64,000 bases of DNA from Ottowia sp. SB7-C50 (lineage in GTDB: Bacteria > Pseudomonadota > Gammaproteobacteria > Burkholderiales > Burkholderiaceae_C). The number at the start of each line of letters is the position of its first letter. The first letter of the stretch is position 1. Position numbers and translations under genes: made by a program. Location of the stretch: NCBI RefSeq assembly GCF_033110285.1, contig NZ_CP136995.1, positions 3,162,001 through 3,226,000 of the forward strand, in the 5' to 3' direction. The notes beneath the pieces were generated by a model, which ran no database searches, was not told the DNA's origin, and saw only the letters and a list, made by a program, of their open reading frames with translations. Below, piece by piece: positions 49,030 through 58,784 of this stretch.

Positions 49030-51135
49030 ATGACCCACTGGCTGTCGGTGGCTGTCCCCACGCCCGCCCACAGCGGGCTGGGCGAGCCCCTGACCTACCG
49101 CGCGGACGCGCCCTTGCCCGCCGGCAGCATCGTGCGCGTGCCGCTGGGCGCGCGCGAGGTGCTGGGCGTCGTCTGGGGCGAAGCGCCTGCGCCGTCGGCT
49201 GAGCTCGCGCCCCAGGTGCGCGCCATCGCCGGCGGCTTTGACGGCCTGCCGCCGCTCACCGACGACTGGCGGGCGCTGATCGGCTTCACAGCGCGCTATT
49301 ACCAGCGCGCACTGGGCGAAGTGGCACTGGCCGCGCTGCCGCCCCAGTTGCGCACGCTGACCGGCGTGCAGCTGGCGCGGCGCCTGAAGCGGCTGGCGGG
49401 CGCGGCGCCACCAGAAGATGCCCCGGCCGACGACTGTCGCACCTTGACCGGCGAGCAGGCCGCGGCGCTGGCGCGCGTCGATGAAGGCGGCGGGCCGTTT
49501 CTGCTGTTCGGCGCCACCGGCAGTGGCAAGACCGAGGTGTACCTGCGCGCGGCGGCACGTGCCCTGGCGCAGCACGCATCGGCCCAGGTGCTGGTGCTGG
49601 TGCCCGAGATCAACCTCACGCCCCAGCTGCTGGCCCGCTTTGCCGAGCGCTTTGGCACCGGCGCCGTGGTGGCGATGCACAGCGGGCTGACACCCGCGCA
49701 GCGCCTGGCGGCCTGGCTGAGCGCGCACCTGGGCCAGGCGCGCATCGTGCTGGGCACGCGCGTGGCCGTGCTGGCCTCGCTGCCGGGGCTGCGGCTGATC
49801 GTGGTCGACGAAGAGCACGACCCCAGCTACAAGCAGCAGGAAGGGGCGCGCTATTCGGCACGCGACCTGGCCGTGTACCGCGGCAAGCTGACCGGCGCCA
49901 CGGTGGTGCTGGGCTCGGCCACGCCGTCGCTCGAAAGTTGGCACGCCAGCACGCCCGCGCCCGACGGGCCGGGGCGCTACGTGCGCCTGGCCATGCCGCG
50001 CCGCGTGGGGCTGGGGCCGGACGACGACCCTGCGCTGGGCCTGCCCCGCGTGCGCCGCGTCGACATGGGCCGACAGCCGCGCGACGCGCTGATCGCGCCG
50101 CCGCTGATGGCGGCCATTGCCGAGCGCGCGGCGCGCGGCGAACAGTCGCTGCTGCTGCTGAACCGCCGCGGCTGGGCGCCGGTGCTGCACTGCGCCGACT
50201 GCGGCTGGCACAGCGAGTGTCCCCACTGCAGCGCCTTCCGCGTCTTCCACAAGATCGACCGCACCCTGCGCTGCCACCACTGCGGCCTGACCGAGCGCGT
50301 GCCGCGCGCCTGCCCGGCCTGCGGCAACCTGGACATCGGCACGCGCGGGCGCGGCACCGAGCAACTGGAGGAGCGCCTCGTCGAATGGCTGGCGGACGCC
50401 ACGCGGCCGGATGGCGAGCGCGTGCGCGTGGCCCGCGTCGACGCCGATTCCACGCGCGGCGCAGGGCAGCTCGAAGCCAGCCTGGCGCGCGTGCATGCGG
50501 GCGAGGTCGATGTGCTGGTGGGCACGCAGATGATCGCCAAGGGACACGACTTTCGGCGCGTCACGCTGGTGGCCGCCGTCAACCCCGATGCGGCGCTGTT
50601 TTCGAGCGACTTCCGCGCACCGGAGCGGTTGTTTGCGCTGCTGATGCAGGCCGCAGGGCGCGCCGGGCGCGACACGCGCACGGGCCAGGCCGAGATGTGG
50701 GTGCAGACGCATCACCCGCAGCACCCCTTGTTCGGATCGCTCAAGGCGCACGACTACCCCGGTTTTGCGGCGCGCGAACTGGCCGAGCGCGCGCAGGCCG
50801 GCCTGCCGCCGCATGCGCACCTGGCATTGCTGCGCGCCGAAGCGCGCACCCAGGACGCGGCGCAGGCCTTTCTGACGGCCGTGGCCGAGGCCGCCCGTGA
50901 CGCCACGCGCGCCGACCCGGCAGCGGCGCACGTGCATTGGTACCCGGCGGTGCCGCTGGCCGTGCAGCGCGTGGCCGGCATCGAGCGCGCCCAGATGCTG
51001 CTGGAAAGCTCGAGCCGCGCGGCCTTGCAGCGCGTGCTGGCGGCGTGCCAGCCCTGCCTGCACGCCTTGCGCGCGCAGCCGGCACACCGCGGCGTCGTCC
51101 GCTGGGCGGTGGACGTGGACCCGCTGGCGGTCTGA
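49030..51135 (+). CDS. priA: Primosomal helicase PriA
   Basis: 701 aa. N-terminal DNA-binding domain, then Walker A FGATGSGKTEVYL, DEEHDPSYKQ, the eight-Cys zinc region (CADCGWHSECPHCSAF .. CHHCGLTERVPRACPACGN), and helicase motifs VLVGTQMIAKGHDFRRVTLV and QAAGRAGR. PriA reloads the replisome at stalled forks. Length matches the family. The region upstream holds two DnaA-box-like sites. Confidence 0.95.
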   Translation: MTHWLSVAVPTPAHSGLGEPLTYRADAPLPAGSIVRVPLGAREVLGVVWGEAPAPSAELAPQVRAIAGGFDGLPPLTDDWRALIGFTARYYQRALGEVALAALPPQLRTLTGVQLARRLKRLAGAAPPEDAPADDCRTLTGEQAAALARVDEGGGPFLLFGATGSGKTEVYLRAAARALAQHASAQVLVLVPEINLTPQLLARFAERFGTGAVVAMHSGLTPAQRLAAWLSAHLGQARIVLGTRVAVLASLPGLRLIVVDEEHDPSYKQQEGARYSARDLAVYRGKLTGATVVLGSATPSLESWHASTPAPDGPGRYVRLAMPRRVGLGPDDDPALGLPRVRRVDMGRQPRDALIAPPLMAAIAERAARGEQSLLLLNRRGWAPVLHCADCGWHSECPHCSAFRVFHKIDRTLRCHHCGLTERVPRACPACGNLDIGTRGRGTEQLEERLVEWLADATRPDGERVRVARVDADSTRGAGQLEASLARVHAGEVDVLVGTQMIAKGHDFRRVTLVAAVNPDAALFSSDFRAPERLFALLMQAAGRAGRDTRTGQAEMWVQTHHPQHPLFGSLKAHDYPGFAARELAERAQAGLPPHAHLALLRAEARTQDAAQAFLTAVAEAARDATRADPAAAHVHWYPAVPLAVQRVAGIERAQMLLESSSRAALQRVLAACQPCLHALRAQPAHRGVVRWAVDVDPLAV

Positions 51136-51305
51136 TCGACGCGCCGCCCGCGCTGTCCCGGACTTGAGGCCTTGTCCGACAGGGCCGGCCCACACCCGTG
51201 GCTAGAGTCGGTCGCTACCGAGCGGGCCTTGCCCTGGCGCCAGGCCCGATGACAGCGGCAGCCACCGTGGCGGCTGCCGCCCCCCCGATCAGAAAGGAAT
51301 CGACC

Positions 51306-51674
51306 ATGAAGAAACTGCTGACCCTGCTGGCGCTGTCTGGCGCCGTCGCCCTGCCCGCGCTGGCGCAGATGAGCCCCGCCCAGACCAACCTGGACCCGAA
51401 CGCAGCCCGCAAGGAAGCACGCAATGCGCGTGGCGGCCAGCTGGCGGCGGTGTCGTCCGACCAGGCCATGGCCAACGCCCTGGCGCGCTGCGCCAACCTG
51501 CCCGCTTTCTACAAGACCGACTGCGAAGCGCGCGTGCGCGGCCAGGGCGAAGTGTCGGGCAGCGTGATCGGTGGCGGCCTGGTGCGCGAAAGCGTGACCA
51601 CCATGCCCCAGACCGAGCTGGACGCCGCCATTCGCGCGCAGCAGCCCATGACCCTGCCGCCCGCCAGCCGTTAA
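51306..51674 (+). CDS. Hypothetical periplasmic protein
   Basis: 122 aa, signal peptide KKLLTLLALSGAVALPALAQ. The body has two Cys (ARCANLPAFYKTDCEARVRG) that could form a disulfide, and a Thr/Gln-rich end. AAGGAA lies before the start at 51306. Unrecognised; similar small proteins are common in Comamonadaceae as far as I recall. Confidence 0.72.
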   Translation: MKKLLTLLALSGAVALPALAQMSPAQTNLDPNAARKEARNARGGQLAAVSSDQAMANALARCANLPAFYKTDCEARVRGQGEVSGSVIGGGLVRESVTTMPQTELDAAIRAQQPMTLPPASR

Positions 51675-51693
51675 GCGAGCGATTCGCTGCGCT

Positions 51694-52692
51694 TCAGCGC
51701 AGCAAAGCCACCGCGCCCGCGAAGGTAAAGAACGCCAGCGCGGTGGACCAGAGGATGATGCGCGCCACGCGCCCGTTGTCGGCGCCATAGCGTTCGGCCA
51801 GCAGCGACACGTTGCTGGCCGATGGCAAAGCGGCCGTCAGCACCAGCGGCACCAGCGCCGCAGGCGGTAACGCGCCTGTCGTGGCTGCCAGCGTGCCCAG
51901 GCCCCACACCAACATCGGATGGAGCAGCAGCTTGGCCGCGGTGACGGCGCCGACGTCGTTCAGGCGCGCCTGGACGGGCGCGGCTTTCACCTGCATCTGT
52001 GAGCGCGCCAGCACGGCACCGATGGTGAACAAGGCCACGGGCGATGCGGCGTCGGCCAGCAGTTCAACAGCGCGACCCAACGGCGCCCACAAGGCCAACC
52101 CGAGCGCGCCCGACAAGGCGCCCAGCAGAATCGACCACGGCATCGGGTTGCGCAGTACGCCTTTCAACGTGCGCGCCACGGCCTGCAGGGGGCCTTGCCC
52201 GTCCGCCGCACCTGCGCCCAGATGGGCCAGCCCGATGCACAGCGAGGTCGTCACCACCAGGTCCACCAGCAGCGTCGCCATCACCGGCCCCACCGCCTGC
52301 GCACCCAGCAGGGCCAGAATGAGCGGCACCCCCATGAAGCCCGAGTTGGGAAATGCCGCGACCAGCGCGCCCAGTGCGGCGTCGGGCCAGCCGGCGCCCT
52401 GGCGCCGCGCGAGCCATGTGGTGCTGGCGATCAGCACCGCCGCCGCCGCCAGCCACACCGCGGCGATCATCGGGTCGAACAGCTGCAGCAGGGGCGTCGT
52501 GCTGCCGAACCGCCACAACATGCACGGCAGCGCGAAATACAGCACGAACATGTTCAGCCCCGGCACCGCGTCGATCGGCAGCAGGCGCGAGCGCGCGGCC
52601 AGGTAGCCGCACAGCACGAGGGCGAAGAACGGAAAGGTGACGGCGAGGATTTCGGCCAAGGCGAGCGGTCGAGGCGACAAAACGCCTTGCAC
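51694..52692 (-). CDS. AEC-family (auxin efflux carrier-like) transporter
   Basis: About 332 aa with ten or so hydrophobic spans (AVTFPFFALVLCGYLAARSR; AAFPNSGFMGVPLILALLG; TAALPSASNVSLLAERYG). PNSGFMGVP and ASNVSLLAERYG are AEC-family signatures. Substrate unknown, often malonate or other carboxylates. The start is uncertain: no ATG lies before the first span, so GTG 52692 or TTG 52677 are possible. It is convergent with the small periplasmic gene. Confidence 0.85.
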   Translation of the reverse strand: MQGVLSPRPLALAEILAVTFPFFALVLCGYLAARSRLLPIDAVPGLNMFVLYFALPCMLWRFGSTTPLLQLFDPMIAAVWLAAAAVLIASTTWLARRQGAGWPDAALGALVAAFPNSGFMGVPLILALLGAQAVGPVMATLLVDLVVTTSLCIGLAHLGAGAADGQGPLQAVARTLKGVLRNPMPWSILLGALSGALGLALWAPLGRAVELLADAASPVALFTIGAVLARSQMQVKAAPVQARLNDVGAVTAAKLLLHPMLVWGLGTLAATTGALPPAALVPLVLTAALPSASNVSLLAERYGADNGRVARIILWSTALAFFTFAGAVALLR

Positions 52693-52748
52693 GATATCAA
52701 ATCGTCGGCTGAGCCGCCCCGCGCCCGGCCTTTGCCGCGCGGCGCGCG

Positions 52749-53353
52749 TCAGCCCTGGTGCAGCGTGTCGGTCGACTTGGGCGGCGCACCCAGCAACGCA
52801 TCCTTCAAACGGCTGTCCACCGGCCTGGGCCAACCCAGATGCGCAACATGGCTTCGATGAAGCCGGCGTCGGTGACGGTTTCGCCCTTCTGCACGTTGTC
52901 CACGTAGAACGTGGTGCCCTTGCCCGGCACATAGTCCAGCCGGAAGGTCTGCCCTGGGCCCACTTTCGTCACGGTGCTGAAGACGCGCGACAGCTTGTCC
53001 ATGAAGCCGGCGATCACGGCGTGCCGGGAAGGGTCGGCGTTTTCACGCATCCCGCGCACCATCGCAATGCCAAGCTGGTCGGTGGCAATATCGCGCAATG
53101 CGATGAAGCTCACGCGCTTGGCACCGGGCAGCGCCAGCAGTTGCTCCGCGGTCGTAGCCTTGGAAGTCGTGTAGAAAGCGATTTCGTAGACTGGGATGAC
53201 TGCGCGGTAGCGTGTCCCGTGCCCGTTGATCTGAAGGCTTTGGCCGGCGACCTGCGCCGTGGGCTCGAATTTCTTGCTTTGGGCCTGAACCAAGGGGGTC
53301 GACACCAGCGCCGCAGCGAGCAACACGCTTTTGACCCAGATTCCAATCGTCAT
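52749..53353 (-). CDS. Chalcone-isomerase-like periplasmic protein with apparent frameshift
   Basis: About 201 aa if one base is restored. Signal peptide (VKSVLLAAALVSTPLVQAQ) and the chalcone-isomerase-like fold (YEIAFYTTSKATTAEQLLAL; DIATDQLGIAMVRGMRENAD; TTFYVDNVQKGETVTDAGFI). As written the frame ends early (IWVGPGRWTAV, stop at 52805). In the next frame VDSRLKDALLGAPPKSTDTL continues the family C-terminus to a TGA at 52749. Adding one base to the GG at 52822-52823 joins them. Possible starts are 53353, 53362 and 53383. The family's function in bacteria is unclear. Confidence 0.78.
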
Positions 53354-53592
53354 GTAGTTCATCTCCCTGAAGTTGTGCGGCATGATCGCCTCTCGCGTCG
53401 CTTTGGAAATTAGAACCTGCGTATCGGCTTTTGGGGCGCGCGGCGCTGCTTTTGACCTTGAACAAACCCATGAGATGTGCGTTTGTTCCGCACCGCGATT
53501 AGCCCGATTTTTTAGACCGTGACCTCTCACCATTTCAGGCCCTCAATACGCCGCGTTGAGATCGCACGACCCGCGCGTTGCCCAGCCTCTTC

Positions 53593-55638
53593 ATGACCGC
53601 ATCCCTCAACCTGGCCCAGCAAGACGCGGTCAACCACCTGCGCGGGCCGTGCCTGGTGCTGGCCGGCGCGGGCTCGGGCAAGACGCGCGTCATCACCCAC
53701 AAGATTGCCCGCCTGATCCAGACCGGCGTCGACGGCAAGCGCATCGCCGCCATCACCTTCACCAACAAGGCCGCCGCCGAGATGCGCGAGCGCGCGCGCG
53801 GCCTGGTGGGCAAGGCGGCGGGCGAGGTGCTGATCTGCACCTTCCACGCCCTGGGCGTGCGCCTGTTGCGTGAAGACGGGGCGGCGCTGGGGCTGAAGCC
53901 GCACTTCAGCATCCTCGACAGCGACGACGTGCTCAGCCTGCTCAAGGACTGCGGCACCACCACCGACGCCGCCACCGCGCGCCAGTGGCAATGGACCATC
54001 AGCGGCTGGAAGAACGCGGGCCTGAACGCCGCGGCCGCGCTGGCGCAGGCCACCAGCGAGGGCGAGCGCCAGACCGCGCAACTGATGGCGCGCTATGAAG
54101 AGCGCCTGTCGGCCTACCAGAGCGTCGATTTCGACGACCTGATTGGCCTGCCCCTGCGCTTGCTACAACAAAATGAGCAGGTGACCGAGAAGTGGCAAGC
54201 GCGGCTGGCCCATGTGCTGGTGGATGAGTACCAGGACACCAACGCCACGCAGTACGAGCTGATGAAGCGGCTGGTCGGCGCGCGCGGCAGTTTCACCGCG
54301 GTGGGCGACGACGACCAGAGCATCTACGGCTGGCGCGGCGCGACGCTGGACAACCTGCGGCGCCTGCCGCTGGACTTTCCGCAGCTGAAGGTCATCAAGC
54401 TGGAGCAGAACTACCGCTCCACCGGCGCCATCCTGCGCGCCGCCAACAACGTGATCGGGCCCAACCCCAAGCTGTTTCCGAAGCGGCTCTATTCCGAGCT
54501 GGGCGAAGGCGAGCCGGTGCGCGTCGTCGCCTGCGACCACGAGGCCCACGAGGCCGACCGCGCCGTCGCGCGCATCCAGTCCTTGCGGCAGACGTCGACG
54601 CACAAGGACTGGCGCGACTTTGCCATCCTCTACCGCGCCAACCACCAGGCCAAGGTGTTCGAGCAGGCGCTGCGGCGCGCGCAGATTCCGTACAAGGTTT
54701 CGGGCGGGCAGAGCTTCTTCGACCGGGCCGAGATCAAGGACCTGTGCGCCTGGCTGCGCCTGTGGGTCAACGAGGACGACGACCCCGCCTTCCTGCGCGC
54801 CGTCACGACGCCGAAGCGCGGCATCGGTCACCAGACCCTCGCGCAGCTGAGCGAGTTTGCGGCCAAGGCGCACCTGTCGCTGTTCGGCGCGCTGTATGCG
54901 CATTCGCTGGGCGCGGCGTTGCCGGCGCGCGCGGTGGGCAGTCTGCAGGAGTTCGGGCGCGAACTGAACGACCTGCGGTATCGCGCGCGCCACGCCGTCG
55001 GCCGCGACGCTGCGCGCACCTTGCTGGACGATTGGCTGGCGGCCATCCATTACGAAAAGCATCTGCACGACACCAGCGACAGCCCGGGGCAGGCGGCGGC
55101 GCGCTGGAGCAACGTGATCGACTTCCGCGACTGGATGGCCGATCGATGTGGCGGCCAGGTGGCCGACGCCGCTGGTGTGTCGCGCCCCGAGGAGCCGCGA
55201 ACCCTGCTCGACGTGGCGCAGACGATTTCGCTCATCTCGACGCTGAACGAGCGCGAGCAGGACCCGAACGTGGTCACGCTGTCCACCCTGCACGCGGCCA
55301 AGGGCCTGGAATGGCCGCACGTGGTGCTGGCGGGCGTCAACGAGGGTCTGCTACCCTTTCGTCCCGACGAGGACGCGGGCGCCGCCGCACAGGCCGCGCG
55401 CATCGAGGAAGAGCGCCGCCTGATGTACGTGGGCATCACGCGCGCGCAGCGCACGCTGGTCGTCAGCTGGACGCGCCGCCGCAAGCGGGGCCGCGAGATC
55501 GTGGCGGCGCAACCCAGCCGCTTCATCGCCGAAATGGCCCTGGACCAGGCCACGGTGCGCGAAGACCCGCGCGAAAAGCTGAAGGCGCTGCGCGCCGAGT
55601 TTGCGCAGCGTGCGGCCAGCCAGCCGACCGGCGCCTGA
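53593..55638 (+). CDS. rep: ATP-dependent DNA helicase Rep (UvrD family)
   Basis: 681-aa SF1 helicase (LAGAGSGKTRVITHKIA Walker A; FTNKAAAEMRERAR; HVLVDEYQDTN; DDDQSIYGWRGA; YRSTGAILRAANNVI; STLHAAKGLEWPHVVLAGV; LMYVGITRAQRTL). It unwinds DNA 3'-5' and helps replication past proteins. Start ATG 53593 is chosen; TTG 53578 is in frame. It is divergent from the chalcone-isomerase-like gene and followed by a small lipoprotein gene. Confidence 0.93.
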   Translation: MTASLNLAQQDAVNHLRGPCLVLAGAGSGKTRVITHKIARLIQTGVDGKRIAAITFTNKAAAEMRERARGLVGKAAGEVLICTFHALGVRLLREDGAALGLKPHFSILDSDDVLSLLKDCGTTTDAATARQWQWTISGWKNAGLNAAAALAQATSEGERQTAQLMARYEERLSAYQSVDFDDLIGLPLRLLQQNEQVTEKWQARLAHVLVDEYQDTNATQYELMKRLVGARGSFTAVGDDDQSIYGWRGATLDNLRRLPLDFPQLKVIKLEQNYRSTGAILRAANNVIGPNPKLFPKRLYSELGEGEPVRVVACDHEAHEADRAVARIQSLRQTSTHKDWRDFAILYRANHQAKVFEQALRRAQIPYKVSGGQSFFDRAEIKDLCAWLRLWVNEDDDPAFLRAVTTPKRGIGHQTLAQLSEFAAKAHLSLFGALYAHSLGAALPARAVGSLQEFGRELNDLRYRARHAVGRDAARTLLDDWLAAIHYEKHLHDTSDSPGQAAARWSNVIDFRDWMADRCGGQVADAAGVSRPEEPRTLLDVAQTISLISTLNEREQDPNVVTLSTLHAAKGLEWPHVVLAGVNEGLLPFRPDEDAGAAAQAARIEEERRLMYVGITRAQRTLVVSWTRRRKRGREIVAAQPSRFIAEMALDQATVREDPREKLKALRAEFAQRAASQPTGA

Positions 55639-55652
55639 CAGGAGACCACCCG

Positions 55653-56141
55653 ATGAACGCCGCAACGCTCCGGATTACTTCGTTTTTGATAGCTGCATGC
55701 GCTTTATGCGCCTGCGCTGGAAGCCAAATGACCACGAATCCATCGTCACCTGACGGCGATGCGTTGGTGGCCTGCCCCGACGTGACGCGCCTGCACGCCG
55801 CGCAGCTGCACGGCAGCTGGGAACTGCTGCTGGTGCAATCCGGCCAGCGCGGCCAGCTCACGCTGTCGCAGCACCCGGAATTCAACGCCAGCCTGCGCGG
55901 TGAACTGCGCTACGGCGGCCAGCGCTCCATCGCGTCCGGCGATGTGGAAGACGGCGAATTCAACCTGGACGAGTCGCGCGATGGCAAGACGCTGTTCGCG
56001 TTCTGGAGCGGCCATCTCGTGCCCGCAGCGTGCGGCGCGGAAATCCGCGGCAAATGGCAGCCGTTGGCCAAGGAGGGCCAGCCCGTACCGGTCGAGAGCG
56101 ACTTCGTCCTGCGGCGTCAGGCCGCTGCGCCGGCCTGGTAG
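55653..56141 (+). CDS. Putative lipoprotein (META/HslJ-like) whose signal peptide is a dispersed repeat
   Basis: 162 aa. The N-terminus SFLIAACALCACAGSQMTTN looks like a lipoprotein signal with a Cys in ALCAC or LIAAC. The mature part (LHGSWELLLVQSGQRGQLTL; SGHLVPAACGAEIRGKW) has the GSWEL start seen in some META-like or small secreted proteins; I do not claim a family firmly. A GCGCTTG-family repeat copy (55682-55729) encodes nearly the whole signal region. The gene begins 14 bases after rep with GGAGA upstream. Confidence 0.72.
   Translation: MNAATLRITSFLIAACALCACAGSQMTTNPSSPDGDALVACPDVTRLHAAQLHGSWELLLVQSGQRGQLTLSQHPEFNASLRGELRYGGQRSIASGDVEDGEFNLDESRDGKTLFAFWSGHLVPAACGAEIRGKWQPLAKEGQPVPVESDFVLRRQAAAPAW
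55682..55729 (+). repeat. Dispersed repeat encoding the lipoprotein signal region
   Basis: TTTTTGATAGCTGCATGCGC..CTGCGCTGGAAGCCAAATG; this is the same family as the hemE, metY and DUF4126-region copies, but here in frame at the protein's start. Confidence 0.8.
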
Positions 56142-56168
56142 CTTCGCCGAAATCCATCACACCAAGAA

Positions 56169-56196
56169 AAAAGCCCGCTGCAAGAGCGGGCTTTTT
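56169..56196. terminator. Bidirectional intrinsic terminator
   Basis: AAAAAGCCCGCT-GCAAG-AGCGGGCTTTTT has A- and T-runs on both sides. It lies between the lipoprotein gene and tRNA-fMet on the opposite strand, so it can terminate both. Confidence 0.9.
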
Positions 56197-56203
56197 GGCT
56201 ATT

Positions 56204-56280
<77 letters not shown>

Positions 56281-56302
56281 GTAAGCCTCAAATTATAGCC
56301 GA

Positions 56303-56692
56303 TTATTCAGCGGCTTGCTCGCCGTCTGCAGCCACCGGACGATCGACCAGCTCCACGAAGGCCATGGGGGCGTTGTCGCCCACGCGGAAGCCCATCTTCA
56401 GGATGCGGGTGTAGCCACCCGGACGCGCGTTGTAGCGCGGGCCCAGGTCGGTGAACAGCTTGGTCACGCTGGCGTCGTCGCGCAGGCGGGCGAAGGCCAG
56501 GCGGCGGTTGGCCACGCTGTCTTTCTTGGCCAGGGTGATCATGGGCTCGACGACGCGGCGCAGTTCCTTGGCCTTGGGGACCGTGGTCTTGATCGCTTCG
56601 TGTTCGATCAGCGAGTTCATCATGTTGCGCAGCATCGCCTGACGGTGGGCGCTGGTGCGGTTGAGTTTGCGAAGGCCGTTGCCGTGACGCAT
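56303..56692 (-). CDS. rplQ: Ribosomal protein L17
   Basis: 129 aa ([20 protein letters not shown]), the usual length. Last gene of the alpha operon after rpoA, with a 214-base spacer full of a GC-rich repeat (56780-56905) in between. Large-subunit protein at the exit tunnel. Confidence 0.97.
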   Translation of the reverse strand: MRHGNGLRKLNRTSAHRQAMLRNMMNSLIEHEAIKTTVPKAKELRRVVEPMITLAKKDSVANRRLAFARLRDDASVTKLFTDLGPRYNARPGGYTRILKMGFRVGDNAPMAFVELVDRPVAADGEQAAE

Positions 56693-56779
56693 GGTGCTTT
56701 TCCTTTCAAAGGTTTCTTTATTAACAGGACCGCCGGATCAGGTACGGCCCTTGCACGGGGTGCCCCAACAAAGGGCGGT

Positions 56780-56905
56780 ACTACTTCAAAAACAGTTGGC
56801 TCCGGCGCAAGCCATGCGCGGGTGCCGTGGAAACGGGCTTGCCTTGGCCCGGTCACTGGTGCTATCCCCCGCAAGGGGAAGGCGCACCAGCGCCTGAGGG
56901 CAAGA
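56780..56905. repeat. GC-rich dispersed repeat in the rpoA-rplQ spacer
   Basis: This contains CCCGGTCACTGGTGCTATCC, CCCCGCAAGGGG and GGCGCACCAGCGCCTGAGGG. Related units are at 38325-38370 and 42553-42640. It interrupts the otherwise tight ribosomal operon. Confidence 0.7.
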
Positions 56906-56906
56906 C

Positions 56907-57902
56907 TTACCTTTTATCCAGGCCGGACGGCGGCCAGTTCTCGAGCTTCATGCCGAGGGTTAGGCCGCGCGACGCCAGCACTTCCTTGATCTCGTTGAGC
57001 GACTTGCGACCCAGGTTGGGGGTCTTCAGCAGTTCGTTCTCGGTACGCTGGATCAGGTCGCCGATGTAATAGATGTTCTCGGCCTTCAGGCAGTTGGCCG
57101 AGCGCACGGTCAGTTCGAGTTCGTCCACCGGACGCAGCAGGATCGGGTCGAAGCTGGCGGCCCCGCCACGCTGGGAGGCCTGCGCACCGAACACTTCTTC
57201 GACGCTGCCCTCAAGCTGCGCGAACACGGCCAGCTGCTCCACCAGAATCTTGGCGGAAGCGCGCACGGCGTCTTCGGCGTTGACGGCGCCGTTGGTCTCG
57301 ATCTCCATGACCAGCTTGTCCAGGTCGGTACGCTGCTCGACGCGCGCGTTCTCGACGGCGTAGCTGACGCGCTTGACGGGCGCGAACGACGCGTCCAGCA
57401 CGATGCGGCCAATGGACTTGGTCGGCTCGTCAGCGTAGCGGCGCAGCGTGCCCGGCACGTAGCCACGGCCCTTCTCGACCTTGATCTGCATGTCGAGCTT
57501 GCCGCCTTGCGACAGGTTGGCAATGACGTGCTCGGGGTTGATGATCTCGACGTCGTGCGGAGTCTGGATGTCAGCGGCGGTGACCACGCCTTCGCCGTCC
57601 TTGCGCAGGCTCAACGTGACTTCGTCGCGGTTGTGCAGCTTGAACACCACGCCCTTGAGATTGAGCAGGATGTTGACCACGTCTTCCTGCACGCCGTCGA
57701 TGGACGAGTATTCGTGCAGCACGCCGGCAATCGTCACCTCGGTCGGCGCATAGCCGATCATGGACGACAGCAGCACGCGACGCAGCGCGTTGCCCAGGGT
57801 GTGGCCATAGCCGCGCTCGAACGGCTCGAGCGTGACCTTCGCCTTGTTGTGGCCCAGGGGCTCGACGTTGATCGCTTTGGGTTTCAGCAGTTGGGTTTGC
57901 AT
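56907..57902 (-). CDS. rpoA: RNA polymerase alpha subunit
   Basis: 331 aa. The N-terminal assembly domain ([20 protein letters not shown]) and C-terminal activator/UP-element domain ([39 protein letters not shown]) are complete. Start MQTQLLKPK at 57902. It is in the alpha operon between rpsD and rplQ. Confidence 0.97.
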   Translation of the reverse strand: MQTQLLKPKAINVEPLGHNKAKVTLEPFERGYGHTLGNALRRVLLSSMIGYAPTEVTIAGVLHEYSSIDGVQEDVVNILLNLKGVVFKLHNRDEVTLSLRKDGEGVVTAADIQTPHDVEIINPEHVIANLSQGGKLDMQIKVEKGRGYVPGTLRRYADEPTKSIGRIVLDASFAPVKRVSYAVENARVEQRTDLDKLVMEIETNGAVNAEDAVRASAKILVEQLAVFAQLEGSVEEVFGAQASQRGGAASFDPILLRPVDELELTVRSANCLKAENIYYIGDLIQRTENELLKTPNLGRKSLNEIKEVLASRGLTLGMKLENWPPSGLDKR

Positions 57903-58014
57903 TTTTCCTAGACTTCCTCTCAATACCCCCGGCTCGTTACACCGGTAAGGCTGGTGAAGCGCCAAACCCGCCAGGGCGGCGGGTCGGATGAGATGGCGCG
58001 CTGAAATTCAAGGA

Positions 58015-58638
58015 TCAGCGCGAATACAGTTCGACGATCAGCGATTCGTTGATATCGGCACCGAATTCATCGCGATCAGGCACTTTCTTGAACGTGCCTT
58101 CGGCCTTGTCGGCATTGACTTCGACCCATGCCGGGAAGCCCACCTGGCCGGCCAGCTGCAGCGCTTCCTGCACGCGGGTCTGCTTCTTGGACTTTTCGCG
58201 CACGGCCACCACGTCGCCGGTCTTGACCATGTACGACGGGATGTTGACCGGCTGGCCATTCACGGTGACGGCCTTGTGCGACACCAGCTGACGCGCTTCG
58301 GCGCGCGTCGAGCCGAAGCCCATGCGGTACACGACGTTGTCCAGGCGAGACTCGAGCAGGAACAACAGGTTGGCGCCGGTGTTGCCACGGCGGCGGTCGG
58401 CCTCGGCAAAGTAGCGGCGGAACTGCTTTTCGAGCACGCCGTACATGCGCTTGACCTTCTGCTTCTCGCGCAGTTGCAGACCGTAGTCGGAGGTGCGCTG
58501 GCCCGAAGTGCGGCCGTGCTGGCCGGGCTTGACGTCGAATTTGGCCTTGTCGCTGATCGAGCGGCGTGCGCTCTTCAGGAACAGGTCGGTGCCTTCACGG
58601 CGGGAGAGTTTGGCCTTGGGGCCGAGGTAACGTGCCAC
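58015..58638 (-). CDS. rpsD: Ribosomal protein S4
   Basis: 207 aa from a GTG start at 58638 ([19 protein letters not shown]). The frame continues upstream of it, but the standard N-terminus begins here. It binds 16S rRNA early in 30S assembly and, in other bacteria, represses the alpha operon. A hairpin lies upstream between rpsK and rpsD. Confidence 0.97.
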   Translation of the reverse strand: MARYLGPKAKLSRREGTDLFLKSARRSISDKAKFDVKPGQHGRTSGQRTSDYGLQLREKQKVKRMYGVLEKQFRRYFAEADRRRGNTGANLLFLLESRLDNVVYRMGFGSTRAEARQLVSHKAVTVNGQPVNIPSYMVKTGDVVAVREKSKKQTRVQEALQLAGQVGFPAWVEVNADKAEGTFKKVPDRDEFGADINESLIVELYSR

Positions 58639-58744
58639 TTGGATTTTCCTTGGTTTGATCTGCCCCGGCCAGATTACCGGGGGAGCCAGCAATCGCGTGC
58701 GATGCCGGCGGTGGGCTTAACAAAAACGAGAAAACCGACAAAAG

Positions 58745-58772
58745 AACAAGGCGTGCGCAGCAACGCCTTGTT
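58745..58772 (-). promoter_or_regulatory. Hairpin between rpsK and rpsD
   Basis: AACAAGGCGT-TGCTGCGC-ACGCCTTGTT, a perfect 10-bp stem on the transcribed strand, is followed by CTTTTGTC. It may be an attenuator, RNA-processing site or weak terminator inside the operon. Confidence 0.7.
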
Positions 58773-58784
58773 GGTCCGTCGTTA

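Noticed and set aside
54150..54205. A repeat copy inside rep (GCGCTTGCTACAACAAAATGAGC).
   Set aside because: The encoded residues align with the normal Rep sequence, so this is not an insertion.
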